Of a stretch of 62,500 nt of DNA, positions 30,907 through 42,089 are shown piece by piece (position 1 is the first letter of the stretch; every line of letters starts with the position of its first letter). Below the pieces are notes generated by a model, which had not been told where the DNA came from, made no database searches, and saw nothing but the letters and a program-made list of their open reading frames with translations. Both the position numbers and the translations under genes were made by a program. Source of the DNA: Mesostigma viride (Eukaryota; Streptophyta; Mesostigmatophyceae; Mesostigmatales; Mesostigmataceae). The stretch spans positions 4,937,468-4,999,967 of the forward strand of contig RPFO01000079.1 in assembly GCA_009746045.1 (NCBI GenBank), in the 5' to 3' direction.

Positions 30907-31226
30907 AGACCCACACCATCACCGTCGCTAGCCATGGTGCCTGGATGTCAATTGTGCTACGATTAAATGTTAGGTGCCAGATGCGCGCCCTTGTTGGCAG
31001 ACAACATAACTTCGTCACCTAATTTCCTCGTCCTTCGTCTCCTAGACCCTAGTCCGACACGCAGCAATCTGCAGCAATGCACGTACAGTCGTACATGCAC
31101 GGCCAGCTTGGCACCTGCATGTCGTTTATTTGTTGCGGAGTTCCAGGTCGCCTAGATACAGTCTAGTTCCGGCTCCACTGCCGTCCAAAATGATGCCAGA
31201 AGCTACTTCGAACGCGGTTCATACGC

Positions 31227-31385
31227 AAAAAATACGCAAAAAATACGCAAAAAATACGCAAAAAATACGCAATACGCAAAAAATACGCAAAAAATACGCA
31301 GTGCGTATTTTTTTCCTCATTTCCATACGGAAATCTTGCGTATGGCGTATAATACGCGCCATACGGCGTATTATACGCCGTATGG
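31227..31385. repeat. Fold-back element: 11-bp tandem repeats plus two palindromes
   Basis: Tandem AAAAAATACGC units end in the hairpin AAAAAATACGC-AGT-GCGTATTTTTT. This is followed by the perfect palindrome CCATACGGCGTA-TTA-TACGCCGTATGG at 31359-31385. The sequence resembles the other TATAATACGG elements nearby. Confidence 0.8.
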
Positions 31386-31559
31386 CTGTTCACTGATTTA
31401 GAGCCTGTGGAAGCTTGTGATAGCGAGAGCCTGTGGTACCAACGACTTTTAACGCCGAGGCCATCTATCTACCTGCAGATTTGTGGCACCAGAACGACTC
31501 AATCTCGACTTCCTTGAAGCCCCCGAACTTGGCGAACGCAGCTACTTGGAAAGCAGAGT

Positions 31560-31655
31560 GAGATCGTACGTTATACGCGTTATACGGTCACGGTGGAGTA
31601 TAATGTATAATACGGTATAATGCGGTATAATACGGTATTATACGTTTTCGTACGG
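31560..31655. repeat. Fold-back element of the TATAATACGG family
   Basis: Inverted CGTACG and GTTATACG / GTATTATACG pieces enclose repeated TATAATACGGTATAAT units. Confidence 0.6.
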
Positions 31656-32108
31656 ACACACTCAGAATACTCTGATTTTACACATTTTAAGACACCCACC
31701 ATCAATCCACATGTTTTTAACACTGTTTTGGACATAATCCAAGGTTGCCCTACCCTCGGCTATACTCTATACGGTGGATATTGTGGACACGATCGATGTA
31801 TTGCATGTAATACTGAGAATGTAAACGTGCGCATGCATAATTGTGTGTATGTGTATATATGTGGCTTTATATTGGTTATGTTTACTTGGGTGCCTTCACT
31901 TTGATGCAAGTAATTATATATTTTAATATATATATGTGGCTGTGCATGCACGCAAATACTACAGTAGTATACAATTAATGCATGTAGTATGTTTGCATGG
32001 TGCGATGCTATGTGAATATACTGAGCTGCATGTGACTACAGGTGTGTGACTCGTGGTGTGCATTAATTAATTAATTAACTGAATTAATTAATTAATATTA
32101 ATTAATCT

Positions 32109-32131
32109 CGTGTCCCCGTTGGGGAACCACG
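32109..32131 (-). repeat. Retroelement-end hairpin with CAAC loop, next to (TTAA)n
   Basis: Read on the minus strand, CCCC-CAAC-GGGG sits between CGTGG and CACG arms and is followed by TTAATTAA repeats. It belongs to a five-copy family in the window. Confidence 0.55.
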
Positions 32132-33166
32132 GAGGCTAAACAGGTGGGGATGTGATAAGTAACTCACATATTCTCACCTTCCATACAACAACCTTGTTTT
32201 CCAGCAGGCTGAAGAGCATGACAGGCGTCTATGAGCTCGCCAGCTCCTTGCAACGGTGATGCCGCTCCCAGGCAGCTAGGGTCCTTGACTACGCAATATA
32301 GAATGTCTACCGTGTGAAAACCTCCATACAGGAAGCGTAGCAAAGCCAGATAACTGCCCGATCAATTCTGGGTAGCTTTAGGAAGCATGGCATACGCAGC
32401 GTAAGGAAAACCATTGAAAGCTGCGGAAAATCTGATAGCACAACTGCAACAAGTGGAGAACAAAATAGCAAGAAAAACCCAGAAACGGCGCAAAAAGTTT
32501 CATGCCAGGTTCATTAAGAGCGCAAACAGACTGGGCGGTGACATGCGGCAAATCAACGTACCACGGCCGGCATTATTTCCTACCCAGGCGCGCAAGAAAA
32601 GCCAGCCAGCCATGGATGGATTAACCGCGGATCGCGCAGGCCTGAACGAAATCATTTTAGAAATGACAGGAAATGGCCGCAGATCGAAGATGCTTAGGTT
32701 ATTTTCATGGTGTCCGTTACTAAACGGCTCTTGCTGCATCAAAATAACCCACGAATGTCGAGTTCTACCGTCGCAGGCACACATGCTAGATTATTCATCG
32801 CGGCCAAATTGACGTTGGATGAGACCCCCGTGCAAATCTGTACCAACAAAGGCAGCGAATTTGCAAATAGTGCAGATCTTGCTATGAAACATCATAATAG
32901 AACATCACTTTTAACCATCGGCTTAATTTTTTCGCCTGTCGCCCGCCGGATTAGCCATATTTTAACGGAACGCACGTCGCCATGGCCACCTCCGCACGGT
33001 GCGCGCACTGTGCACCACAATGTCAAAATAAGATCGCGTCGAATTGTGAAAGTTCAGACGGGTCAGTACTTATAGTAGAGATACGAAATCTGTGGCTTCA
33101 AATCGTTGCCCTGTCGTTCTGGCATCCTAGCCGCGCAAAACGTAAAAAAAACGCGGAAAACACGGC

Positions 33167-33296
33167 ATCATACGGTATAATACGGTATTATACGTCATTA
33201 TACGCTAAAACGTATTATAACGTATGAATCATACGCTCAAAGCCAGCGTATTACGTATTATACCGTATTATACCGTATTATACGGCGTATGATCTC
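33167..33296. repeat. 130-bp imperfect inverted repeat of the TATAATACGG family
   Basis: The left arm (CATACGGTATAATACGG) and right arm (CCGTATTATACGGCGTATG) pair over about 30 bp, and the centre also contains CGTATTATAACGTATG. The F-box-like pseudogene begins just beyond it. Confidence 0.7.
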
Positions 33297-34800
33297 ACTC
33301 TGTTGGAAAGTAGAACCGAACGATTCCCTGCCGACGTCGCCATCCATTCGACAGAGAGTTTTGCAGCGAATAACCATGCTGACCCGTTCCTTGACAGAGG
33401 TGACTTTGGAGCGAGTCATGGCCGTCCCTGGGGTCGGCGCCCAGGTAATGTCATCGCTCCCCGTGCCGGACCGCGTGCGTCTACGGCGCACCTGCCGCGC
33501 TTTCCTGGCCGCCGGCCGTCAGTAGATGAATCCCTAGAGCAATTGATTGAGCTGTTTGGGGAGGACGTTGCAAGTGAGGCTTGCAGGCCCAATGCCAACG
33601 GGCTGTCTTGGCTGCTGACCAAGTGCCCCAGCCTCCGCTCGCTCAGCATGGCGGCACGGGCGGATCACGACCAACCGTTGGAGCAGAGGAACCGCCTGGC
33701 TCTCAGTTGGCCCCGGGACGTATTCCTGCAGATCATCAAGGGTGTCCTGTCCCTGGAGGATCTCGCCCGCAGGTATCAGGGACTCACCTACCTGAACGTG
33801 GCTGGCTGCCAGGACGTGACCGACGGATGCTGGATTAGCGTCGCTCGCGCGATCCTGCCGCCGCATGTGACGCCTAGACGTATCCGCCACCAGTGTCGGG
33901 CATGTGGGTATCGTGGCGGTGGCGGAATCCTGCGGCAGCCTGCAATGGTTGAGTATGTCCCATGACTCCCATGCCACGGACGCCAACATGGTGTCCCTGA
34001 GCCAGCACTGCCGCTAGCTGGCGCGTCGCTGGACGCGGAAGCGGGTACCGGTGTGACGGATGCCGGTATAACCGTGCTGGCTCAGAACTGCCCGCTTCTC
34101 CGTCGGTTGGTCGTCCCCATGAAAGTGAACGATGCGGCCATAGGCCAGGTGGCGGCAGTTGTATTGTGTAGTTCTACTCAGTACCATAAATCCTAGTGTG
34201 GACGCCGCGCCGTCAGCATCTTTGCTGCGCCGGAATCGGCTTGTGAACGGCATCTAGCGTCGCGCCGAGGAAACTCGGACTATGTTAAGCAATTCCTATG
34301 CACGATGATTTATAAGTTAATGAGAAATAAATGCAACGTGACGGCGGACGAGGTAGCTAGCCGCCTGCGTGTTCCTCTGCGTAGCACCAAAGCACTTGCC
34401 TCTCGACGAAGAGCGTTGCAACTAACATCCAAAACACATTATTACAACTTGTACTCAAGAAAGAACATTTTCAAAAATGTTCCGGGCGGGCCTGGCAACG
34501 CCGTCGTCCAAAATCAAACACAAAATCAAGATGCAGTGGCGCCGCTGATCGAGGAGAGGGGGCGCCGGGGCGGCAGCTTCGGGAGCTCGATCTGTCTAAT
34601 TATAGCATCACGGACATCACTGTCACGTTGGTGGCTTGGCATAATTTGCCCCCGGTTACAGAATTAGCTCAGTGTGAACACCTGCGACGTGACGGATGAA
34701 GGTGTGCGCGCCCTCGCGGCGGGCTGCAAGGGCTTGTGGTCCCTGGATGCCCTTGAATGTCTCATGGCCTCGCATGGCTATCGGTGGCTGAATCGGGAGA
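33289..34800 (+). pseudogene. F-box / leucine-rich-repeat (FBXL-like) pseudogene
   Basis: The first frame (33289-33525) holds an F-box-like piece, LPVPDRVRLRRTCRAF. After frame changes, cysteine-type LRR motifs follow in the usual order for FBXL or AMN1-like proteins: LTYLNVAGCQDVTDGC (33780-33835), VGIVAVAESCGSLQWLSM (about 33900-33955), VTDAGITVLAQNCPLLRRL (34050-34110), LRELDLSNYSITD (about 34575-34615) and CDVTDEGVRALAAGCKGL (34682-34735). The pieces are in at least three frames with stops between them, so no intact protein can be read. An intact relative would recruit substrates to an SCF ubiquitin ligase. Introns could explain some breaks, but I found no splice-site pairs that repair the frame. 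Confidence 0.6.
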
Positions 34801-35739
34801 ACATCTGCCCCCCCCCACTGCGTAGCACTTGATCACTCAACATTCATGACTTTTGTGTGACACAAACATTCGCTGGAGCTAGGTTCTGCCCCATTCGGCG
34901 CGAGGTGGCCATCTGGGCGGTGTATAAAGCACGCTCGACATCGATTCATGCAGACAAATAGTACGATCCCACCAATGTACGAGCAGTTTGCATGAATTGC
35001 AACGCACAACTTGGTGACTTGATATTTTTAAATATACAAAATATATTTGCTCCCATAAACTCAGTGCAGCTGGCTGGAAAATCTTAACATGCTTCTTGAT
35101 CTTCTGTGGTGGGTAAATATAAAATATACGTACGGATCTGCCCTGTGCCTCGCGTACATGTCTGTAGTATCAAAGAGACAACCAGGGCAGGCCAGAACAC
35201 TGCATGGAAGAATGTAGTGTGACACTAGAGCTCTATACTAGCTTGGGTAGCTAGGTACGGAAACTCCTGGAATGTTTTTACAACGTGCTTACATGATTTA
35301 TCTATACCCTATTGGTTGAGAGATCCCGGCCAGGTACCATGGGCGCTCAAACATCAAACTCCTGACCCTATACTCCAACATCACATGTGCCTCGCGATAT
35401 CTCAGCAATAAATAAATAATAAGAATTAATTAATTAATTAGTTAGACTCGTGCTCCCGTTGGGGAGTCACGCAGCATTAATGAATTTTTTACCCTGCATT
35501 TACCCTTGATTTCCCCACTCTTTACCAAAGTTGGAGCCCAGAGTGTTCGCCCACCGGCCCAGAAGGCGCAGCGGCGCCACTAGCCAAGCGCTATAGTGGT
35601 CGCCCATGCAGCCCCCTCTCGGGCTCGCCTCGCCAGCAGCGTCGCCTGAAACCTGAAGCGCAGTCGCCCTGCCGAGCCGACTTTTGACGACTTTGACGCC
35701 AGCCAATTACCCGGCTTTTTTGACAAGCTCTTTGAAGAC
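34801..35739. other. Non-coding gap
   Basis: AT-rich sequence without a convincing exon. It contains a CAAC-loop hairpin next to TTAATTAA at 35430-35471 and one ATCAAAGAGACAACCAG motif (about 35168) that recurs at 37166, 37549 and, inverted, at 38935. Confidence 0.5.
35449..35471 (-). repeat. Retroelement-end hairpin (CTCCC/GGGAG stem)
   Basis: CGTG-CTCCC-GTTG-GGGAG-T-CACG on the plus strand pairs along its length and abuts (TTAA)n at 35430. It is nearly identical to the copy at 37302. Confidence 0.7.
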
Positions 35740-36950
35740 CGCATCCTGAACTACGTGTTCTGGGGATCTACCGCCTCGCTTATTGAACTGTGCAAGCAGC
35801 TCTTCCATCAGGGTCGTCTCGTCGATGCTCGCCGGCCATGCAGCAGAAGCGCCCATACGACTACATCTTCACCGCCCCCCGCCCCCGGCTGCAGATATAC
35901 GCCCTCTTCTCGATCCCTCCTTGGACGCTCCATCGGGGAGCTATATAGCTCTGGCCCCCGGGCGCCCCCCACGCCCATCACCACCGCCCACGCCCATCAC
36001 CACCACCTTGACCGAATCCTCCATCCGCGCCCGGCCTCCTTATTAAGGAAGCTTTCGAGCAGCACGTGACCCCCCTTGCCACAGATGTGGCGCCAATAGG
36101 CGGCACGCTGGCTGCATGCTGAGCTCCCCAACATCCCCACCGCCACCGCCACCCTCCTCGCCTCCCCCCCCCCCCCCCTCCGCCTCCACCGACTCCATCA
36201 CCGCCCAGCTCCGCGACATCGACCAGCGTCTTAAGCCGGACAATGCCATCGCTATCGAGGTCCTGCAGAACACCGCAGGCCTCGCCGCCCAGGCGATGAA
36301 GGACATTGCCGCCAAGCCAGCCCCTGCTGGCCTGGCCGGCGATGCTCCTCCCATCACGACCTGGGCGGACATGCTCAGTTAAGCAACATTATTACCACCT
36401 CCACCACCTCCGCCGTCGCAGCCCAGCTCCAACGGCAGACGCTTGACCTCCGCGAGCTATGAGGCCGAGCTCGCCAAGCGCAGCCTCAACTCCATACTCA
36501 AGAACTTCGACATGGAGGAAGGTGAGAATTCCGAGAAGCTTGCACGTGCGTTTGAGAGCAAAATCCTTGCACGCATGGGCCTTCTTGGTGAGATTAAGCT
36601 GACCGCCCACCGCCTCCCCCGCGCGCGGGGTAAGGCAGGGGCGCCTCCGCTTCTTCTCATCTTTAAGAGCCCAGCGGACAAAATTTGGTTTCTCAGACGC
36701 CGCAAGCGGCTTGAGAAGACTCTGTCAACTCACTTCACCGTGGACGACGACTTGACCCTGGCGCAGCAACAACGGCGACGGGAGCTATGCCCGACCTACC
36801 TCCAGCTCCGGCAGACCTTAAGGCGGGCCAGCCGGTGTACTGGAAGGGGGCGGCCATCTACGTCGGCCACAAGCCCTGGCACGCAACCCCCTCGACCGCC
36901 GCGGCCTCAGCGACTCCAGAAGCCCCGGCCAGCCTAGGGGAATACAGCAG
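35740..36950 (+). pseudogene. LINE ORF1-like nucleic-acid-binding protein, degenerate
   Basis: The main frame (36443-36937) contains a charged helical start (YEAELAKRSLNSILKNFD) and the block HRLPRARG...PPLLLIFKSPADK...RRKRLEKT...FTVDDDLTLAQQQRRREL. This resembles the RRM plus C-terminal domain of LINE ORF1 proteins, in which an EDLT- or DDLT-like motif follows the basic helix. The protein-like sequence then continues in another frame as LKAGQPVYWKGAAIYVGHKPW, indicating a frameshift near 36815. Upstream fragments (35745-35850 and 36180-36380, ITAQLRDIDQRLKPDN) are in other frames and separated by stops and a proline-rich tract. No reverse transcriptase is visible. The sequence downstream (to 37620) has the repeat ends shared with the copy at 11530-12000. 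Confidence 0.5.
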
Positions 36951-37301
36951 CAGTATAGTAGTGTAGAATAGTTACACAGTGGCCTTGTACATGCCCGCCT
37001 ACTACAGGCACTATACCAGCTGAGGCCTAGCATTTTTAGTCATGTACATGTGTGCCTATGATGAGCCACCCTCCAGATGATGCCTAGCTTTATTTCATTA
37101 TGCAGTGCCCATGCAGGGAGTCACTCGATCTGCTGAGAAGCCATGCCCTAGCTCTTGTATAGCTATCAAAGAGACAACCAGCGCAGGCCAGAAATCGCTA
37201 TGCTGATCTTCCCCACCTATGACGGGCTCCCCTTAGCTGGGTGTTGCCCGAGACTCTGGGTGGTGCAGGTGCCCTAGTGCACCTAATTAATTAATTAGAC
37301 T

Positions 37302-37324
37302 CGTGCTCCCGTTGGGGAGTCACG
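37302..37324 (-). repeat. Retroelement-end hairpin (copy 4)
   Basis: CGTG-CTCCC-GTTG-GGGAG-T-CACG, preceded on the plus strand by AATTAATTAATTAGACT. Confidence 0.7.
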
Positions 37325-37529
37325 GAGCATTAACCCCGATGGATGGATGGGTGCAAACAGTCCTACCGGTCTAATCTAGCTACATCAGCTACATACTACA
37401 TCTAGCTAACAGCATTCTAACTACAACCTAGTGCACCTAGAGCAAGTGTTGTTTACATTCCCACCCTTGCAGGAAGTAGCTTAGAATGTAGTATAGGCCA
37501 TATGCTTCTTCTCTGGGCTATGTGCTACA

Positions 37530-37550
37530 GATACTCCCAACGGAGTTATC
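37530..37550 (+). repeat. Retroelement-end hairpin (copy 5)
   Basis: GAT-ACTCC-CAAC-GGAGT-T-ATC. The inner stem and loop match the copy at 11559-11581, while the outer stem differs but still pairs. Confidence 0.65.
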
Positions 37551-37619
37551 AAGGAGACAACCAGCGCAGGCCAGTAATCGGGAGAATCCGGATATGTTCC
37601 TAATTAATTAATTAATGTT

Positions 37620-37624
37620 ATTAC

Positions 37625-37657
<33 letters not shown>

Positions 37658-37840
37658 CATTATCATTATCATTATCATTATCATTATCATTATCATTATC
37701 ATTATCATTATCATTATCATTATCATTATCATTATCATTATCATTATCATTATCATTATCATTATCATTATCATTATCATTATCATTATCATTATCATTA
37801 TCATTATCATTATCAGTATCATTATCATTATCATTATGTG
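37620..37840. repeat. (ATTATC)n hexamer array
   Basis: About 35 copies with a single CAGTATC interruption near 37815. It follows directly on the TTAA tail of the retroelement-like sequence. Confidence 0.95.
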
Positions 37841-37892
37841 ATTAGTATTATCTACTTTCATGAATTTATTAATGGTATTATTATTTCAAGTT

Positions 37893-38244
37893 TCTTTTCT
37901 TTTCTTTTCTTTTCTTTTCTTTTCTTTTCTTTCTTCCTCCCTCCCTCCCTCCCCCCCCTCCCTCCCTCCCTCCTCCCTCCCTCCCTCCCTCCTCCCTCCC
38001 TCCCTCCCTCCCTCCCTCCCTCCCTCCCTCCCTCCCTCCCTCCCCCTCCCTCCCTCCCTCCTCCCTCCCTCCCTCCCTCCCTCCCTCCCTCCCTCCCTCC
38101 CTCCCTCCCTCCCTCCCTCCCTCCCTCCCTCCCTCCCTCCCTCCCTCCCTCCTCCCTCCTCTCCTCCCTCCCTCCCTCCCTCCCTCCCTCCCTCCCTCCC
38201 TCCTCTCCTCTCCCTCCCTCCCTCCTTCCTTCCTTCCTTCCTTC

Positions 38245-38320
<76 letters not shown>

Positions 38321-38322
38321 TT
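37893..38322. repeat. Compound C/T array: (TTTCT)n, (CTCC)n, (TTCC)n, (CTTT)n
   Basis: Four pyrimidine arrays of different unit run on without a break. A further short (CTTT)n/(CTTC)n block lies at 38516-38580. Confidence 0.95.
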
Positions 38323-41300
38323 TCCACCAAGCCTGTGGGGGCTCCGCGTGTGACCAAGTATGGCATTCATAGCGATTCGGGCCGCGGTGCCCACACCCCT
38401 GTAACTAGGACCTAGATAGCTTATACCATCCATTCCATCCCATGTTCCCCTCCCACTGAGGACTTATGCTCACGTGACGCAGTCACGTGTCTATTAATTA
38501 ATTAATTAATTAATTCTTCTTTCTTTCTTTCTTTCTTCCTTCCTTCCTTCCTTTCTTTCCTTCTAATTTCTTTCCTTCTAATTAATTCTTTCCTTATATT
38601 GTAATTCTCAATTTTCACCCTTATAATGTATACTTTCTGAAATTTTCTTTTCCCAAGTTTTGTGTGTATGTGTTCTTTTTTTCCTTCTTAGTTGTGTATT
38701 TTTCTACAAACCTTTAATGGTTTGTTACCATCTGTCTCCCTCCACGCAGGTCGTCTTATAGCTACAGATAGCCACCACTCATCAGCCAATGGGGCTCCCG
38801 TGTTCTTCTCGTCAGTCTTTCCTCTTAGACAACTACCCTAGTCCTTCCACGACGTTGGATTGCCAGGCGTCCAGGAGTAGTTGTCTCTGTGTACGTTGCA
38901 TATGCGTACCAACAAGTGGTGGTACAAATGCCCACACATACTGCCCGATTTCTGGCCTGCACTGGTTGTCTCCTTGATAATATCTATCATGGTCCCTGCA
39001 TGGAATCATCAATAAACATCACTAAAGGATTACCAAATTAATGTATGCGGTTCAGCCCCACTTGACACAGCCCATCCTCACTTACCCAAAGCACCCATTC
39101 AAACTGTACGCATGACGCAAGGACTGCGTTCCGCCCCATCCCAGCGAAATGCACAGATGCCTGACAAAGTTTACAATTCTAGCAATGAGACACAGCAAAC
39201 TTCACTGCATGGCCTGCTCCTCCTACATATCCAACAGATGGATATGGGATTGCATTTCCTAGTAGACGCACTATAACAAAGGAGGGTGACTCCAGGGAAA
39301 CGGCTGCATGTGGAATCGTTATGGCCAACAGAGTTTCAAGTCGAGATCGTTGCCCGACAAAACTCGAAATCATTGCCAGGTGCCGGAGGATGTCGATTCG
39401 AATTCTACGCAACGCCGCAGCCTGCATGGCCTGTGGGTGATGGGATGTGGGACCCAGCATGGGCCACAGGACTAGGTCCACCCCACAATCTGATCCATCT
39501 TGTACCGCATGGTTGTCGCCATCCATCACAGGACATGGTGGCGTGGCTGACAAGGTTGTTGCAATTTCCCCCTCACTAGCGGGCCAGGTGAGCAACCGTG
39601 GTACTCATCCTGTGTGATATTCCTATCCCATTATCAGCCAAGAGGATCAAGACCACTCAGGAGCTTGCTGCGTGTCAGGCAGCCAGAGCTCAGGTTACTC
39701 GGGCAGGAACGTAGTAACGGGCGCCGGGCAGATGGATGGTACAGGATGCCGCCGGGCACGTTAACAGACAGGTGCACCTGCCAGGTGCAATGGCTGGCTT
39801 GCTGAATCATGGCCACCTGAGATGAGTGGAAGGCACGTCGCGCATTATGCGAAGTTCTAAGTTTCCTAGTATACACTAAAGATAGTGTACAGAAAGGTCC
39901 AGGGAGTGACCGGTCAAGCTTGCTTGGGCAAACCCATGCACCACGGGTGTGTAAAGGAAAGCACATGCCCTGGTGTGTGCGCACCTAGATGAGGGGACGT
40001 GGGGGTGTTCGCTGGGTTGTGCAACCGTGGGCGCTCTCTGTCGCAGCCCCTCGGAACCTACCAACGTCCACTACATGCCCACGCACAGCCATGCATGTAC
40101 AGGATCCCAGCATGCGCATGCATGCACAGAGCAAGCACGAAGAGGGCGAGACACCCAAAGGGCATGCATGCGCGGTCCAAGCACTAGCAACCGAAGGGTG
40201 TGCTCCTGCACCAACTCGTGCACGCAACAAGGCATCACGCACGTACAGCTGTGGGACCACACACAGGACTCCGCCCCGTGCGTGGGGCCGCGCAGTGCCA
40301 AGCAGATGACTTGGTACGTGCCGAGCCGAGCACAGAAAGGAGCCACCAGGAAACTGCTGACAACCGCAAAGGGGGCCACGCGACCTTGTGCGGACGCATG
40401 GCCCTAGCTGGCATGTGCTGGCATCCGGAAGCACCCGTACGTCCCATTCGACACGTGTTGGCCCCTTTCAATACATGTACGCCCCTCGCACGGGATGGCC
40501 GCCCCGTGTGGGCCATCCTCTGCTGACATCAGGCAGGAGCCGTCAGCCCTGCCGCCAGACGCACGCACACCATGTTTGTGAGTGACGACCATGGCATTAG
40601 CAGACATGGCGTGTGCATCCGCTATTCACTGTAGCAGACATGGCGTGTGCATCCGCTATTCACTGTAGCAGACATGGCGTGTGCATCCCCTATTCACTGT
40701 AGCAGACATGGCGTGTGCATCCGCTATTCACTGGACACCACCACGTGCATGGCTTCCAACGCGTGCCAGGCCACGAAGCAATGCCATGAGGTTCGGCAGG
40801 GATGGTTCGGCAGCGCAGCATGCGCCGGCTGTTGGAAGTACGGACGAAGTTCCCCACTAGAAGACCCCTATGGAACAAGGGATCAAACGCGCGCAGCCTA
40901 GCGCGACTGGTGCTAGCAGTCATGGCTCTGGAATGAGCCACGAACGGATGCAAGCTGGCACGACTCTGCACTGTGGGATGCTGCCACACGGCACATGCGT
41001 GCGTCGCGGCACACACAGCTCAGGTGAGGCATGGTCATCTGCAGGGTGGCCGCAATAAGCACATTATCATATCGCAGTCGAACAATAGATGGTGAGCTAG
41101 ATGCCATAAGCATATAGACACGCCAGACATGCCATAGAGTTCCCTATTTGTTGCTCGACTGCAACACGGTATCGCCACGCCATACAAGCCAGCAGTGACT
41201 CGCATGCAGCCCGTGCATGCCCCCTGGTGCCACGTGGCCGCCTCTCGCATGCGCTCCGTACGCAACATCATCTCAAGAACAACGTCCAATCCATTAGGTC

Positions 41301-42089
41301 TGCTGCGTAAACCCGAATTGCCGTAGGGTGGGTCCGAATCGCCGTAGGGTGGGTGGGGAAAGGAAGGACCATCCCAAGCCCGGCAGGGGCTCCGGCTCCA
41401 GTCCTGCCCCTCACAACCCACCACGGGGCATGCCATGCACATGCCCAGGAACGGCAGCGCCGCGTGACTAGGAATACTGGGGTGTCCTGCGCGCCCTTTA
41501 AAAGGTGGAAACACAACCCGGATAGAGCGTCCTGCGATTATAGCTTTAGACAGGGGCACAGGGCCCCAGGCGCAGACAGCAGCTCCGCAGGGACTTTGAT
41601 AGGGAAGCAATAAATACATCATTTACATTGTGATGATGCGCCCAGCAATGGTTGTCTCAATCAATGACAACCCGGTCGCAAGCCGACATCCTAGCGAGTC
41701 GCCTTGCGAAGCCGTACGAAAGAGCTGGTAGGCAGCAATACCGGGTCATGAACTCCTCCAGCAGGAAGCCACTCCCTCCTCCAAGGATACCAGGTTACCC
41801 CATTCTTTATAAAGTGGGCATAGGGAGTTAGCCCATTCCTCCCATGCAGTGTCACCCATTCCTGAGTTAGAGACCCTTCCCTCTGTGGGGCCACAGTTGA
41901 ATCCATCCCCCCGATGCTCGCCCCCCCCCAGTCTGCTGGTCCAAAGCCCTCCGCCAAGCATGCCCCCCCCTCCCCCCCCCTCCCAGCAGTGCATAATGCC
42001 CCCTTCCCCTCATCCGCGCACCAGCTATTGCGCACCCATAGTTGTAATTCATGCCCCCCCGTCGGCTGCGCGTGGCTGTACTGCACCCA
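38323..42089. other. Gene-poor region
   Basis: I see no exon with recognisable protein similarity in this 3.8-kb stretch. It includes a short palindrome at 38471-38489 and a 34-bp tandem repeat at 40599-40735. The 3' end of the 42090-43079 gene might extend into its right end. Confidence 0.45.
40599..40735. repeat. 34-bp tandem repeat, 4 copies
   Basis: Units beginning AGCAGACATGGCGTGTGCAT occur at about 40599, 40633, 40667 and 40701 with almost no divergence. Confidence 0.9.

Larger units (their letters stand above)
28637..33288. other. Gene-poor region with fold-back repeats
   Basis: No gene with recognisable protein similarity is visible in this 4.6-kb stretch. It contains a family of AT-rich palindromic elements (29565-29620, 31227-31385, 31560-31650 and on into 33167-33296). 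It also has two diverged related segments around 29815-30200 and 32630-33015, sharing GCGCAGGCCTGAA and GCCATGGCCAC. Confidence 0.5.
36950..37620 (+). mobile_element. Retroelement 3' region with hairpins and TTAA tail
   Basis: The stretch matches 11530-12000 in reverse orientation. It contains two CAAC-loop hairpins, at 37302-37324 (minus orientation) and 37530-37550 (plus orientation), and two copies of ATCAAAGAGACAACCAGCG-type sequence (37166, 37549). It ends in CTAATTAATTAATTAATG at 37600-37620. Confidence 0.5.

Noticed and set aside
37838-38433. Long Ser/Leu/Pro and Gly/Arg/Glu frames on both strands
   Set aside because: They are translations of C/T microsatellites without unique sequence.
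39179-41622. Several frames of 80-195 codons on both strands
   Set aside because: They overlap one another in several frames, have no recognisable motifs and include tandem-repeat sequence. They look like chance frames in GC-rich DNA.
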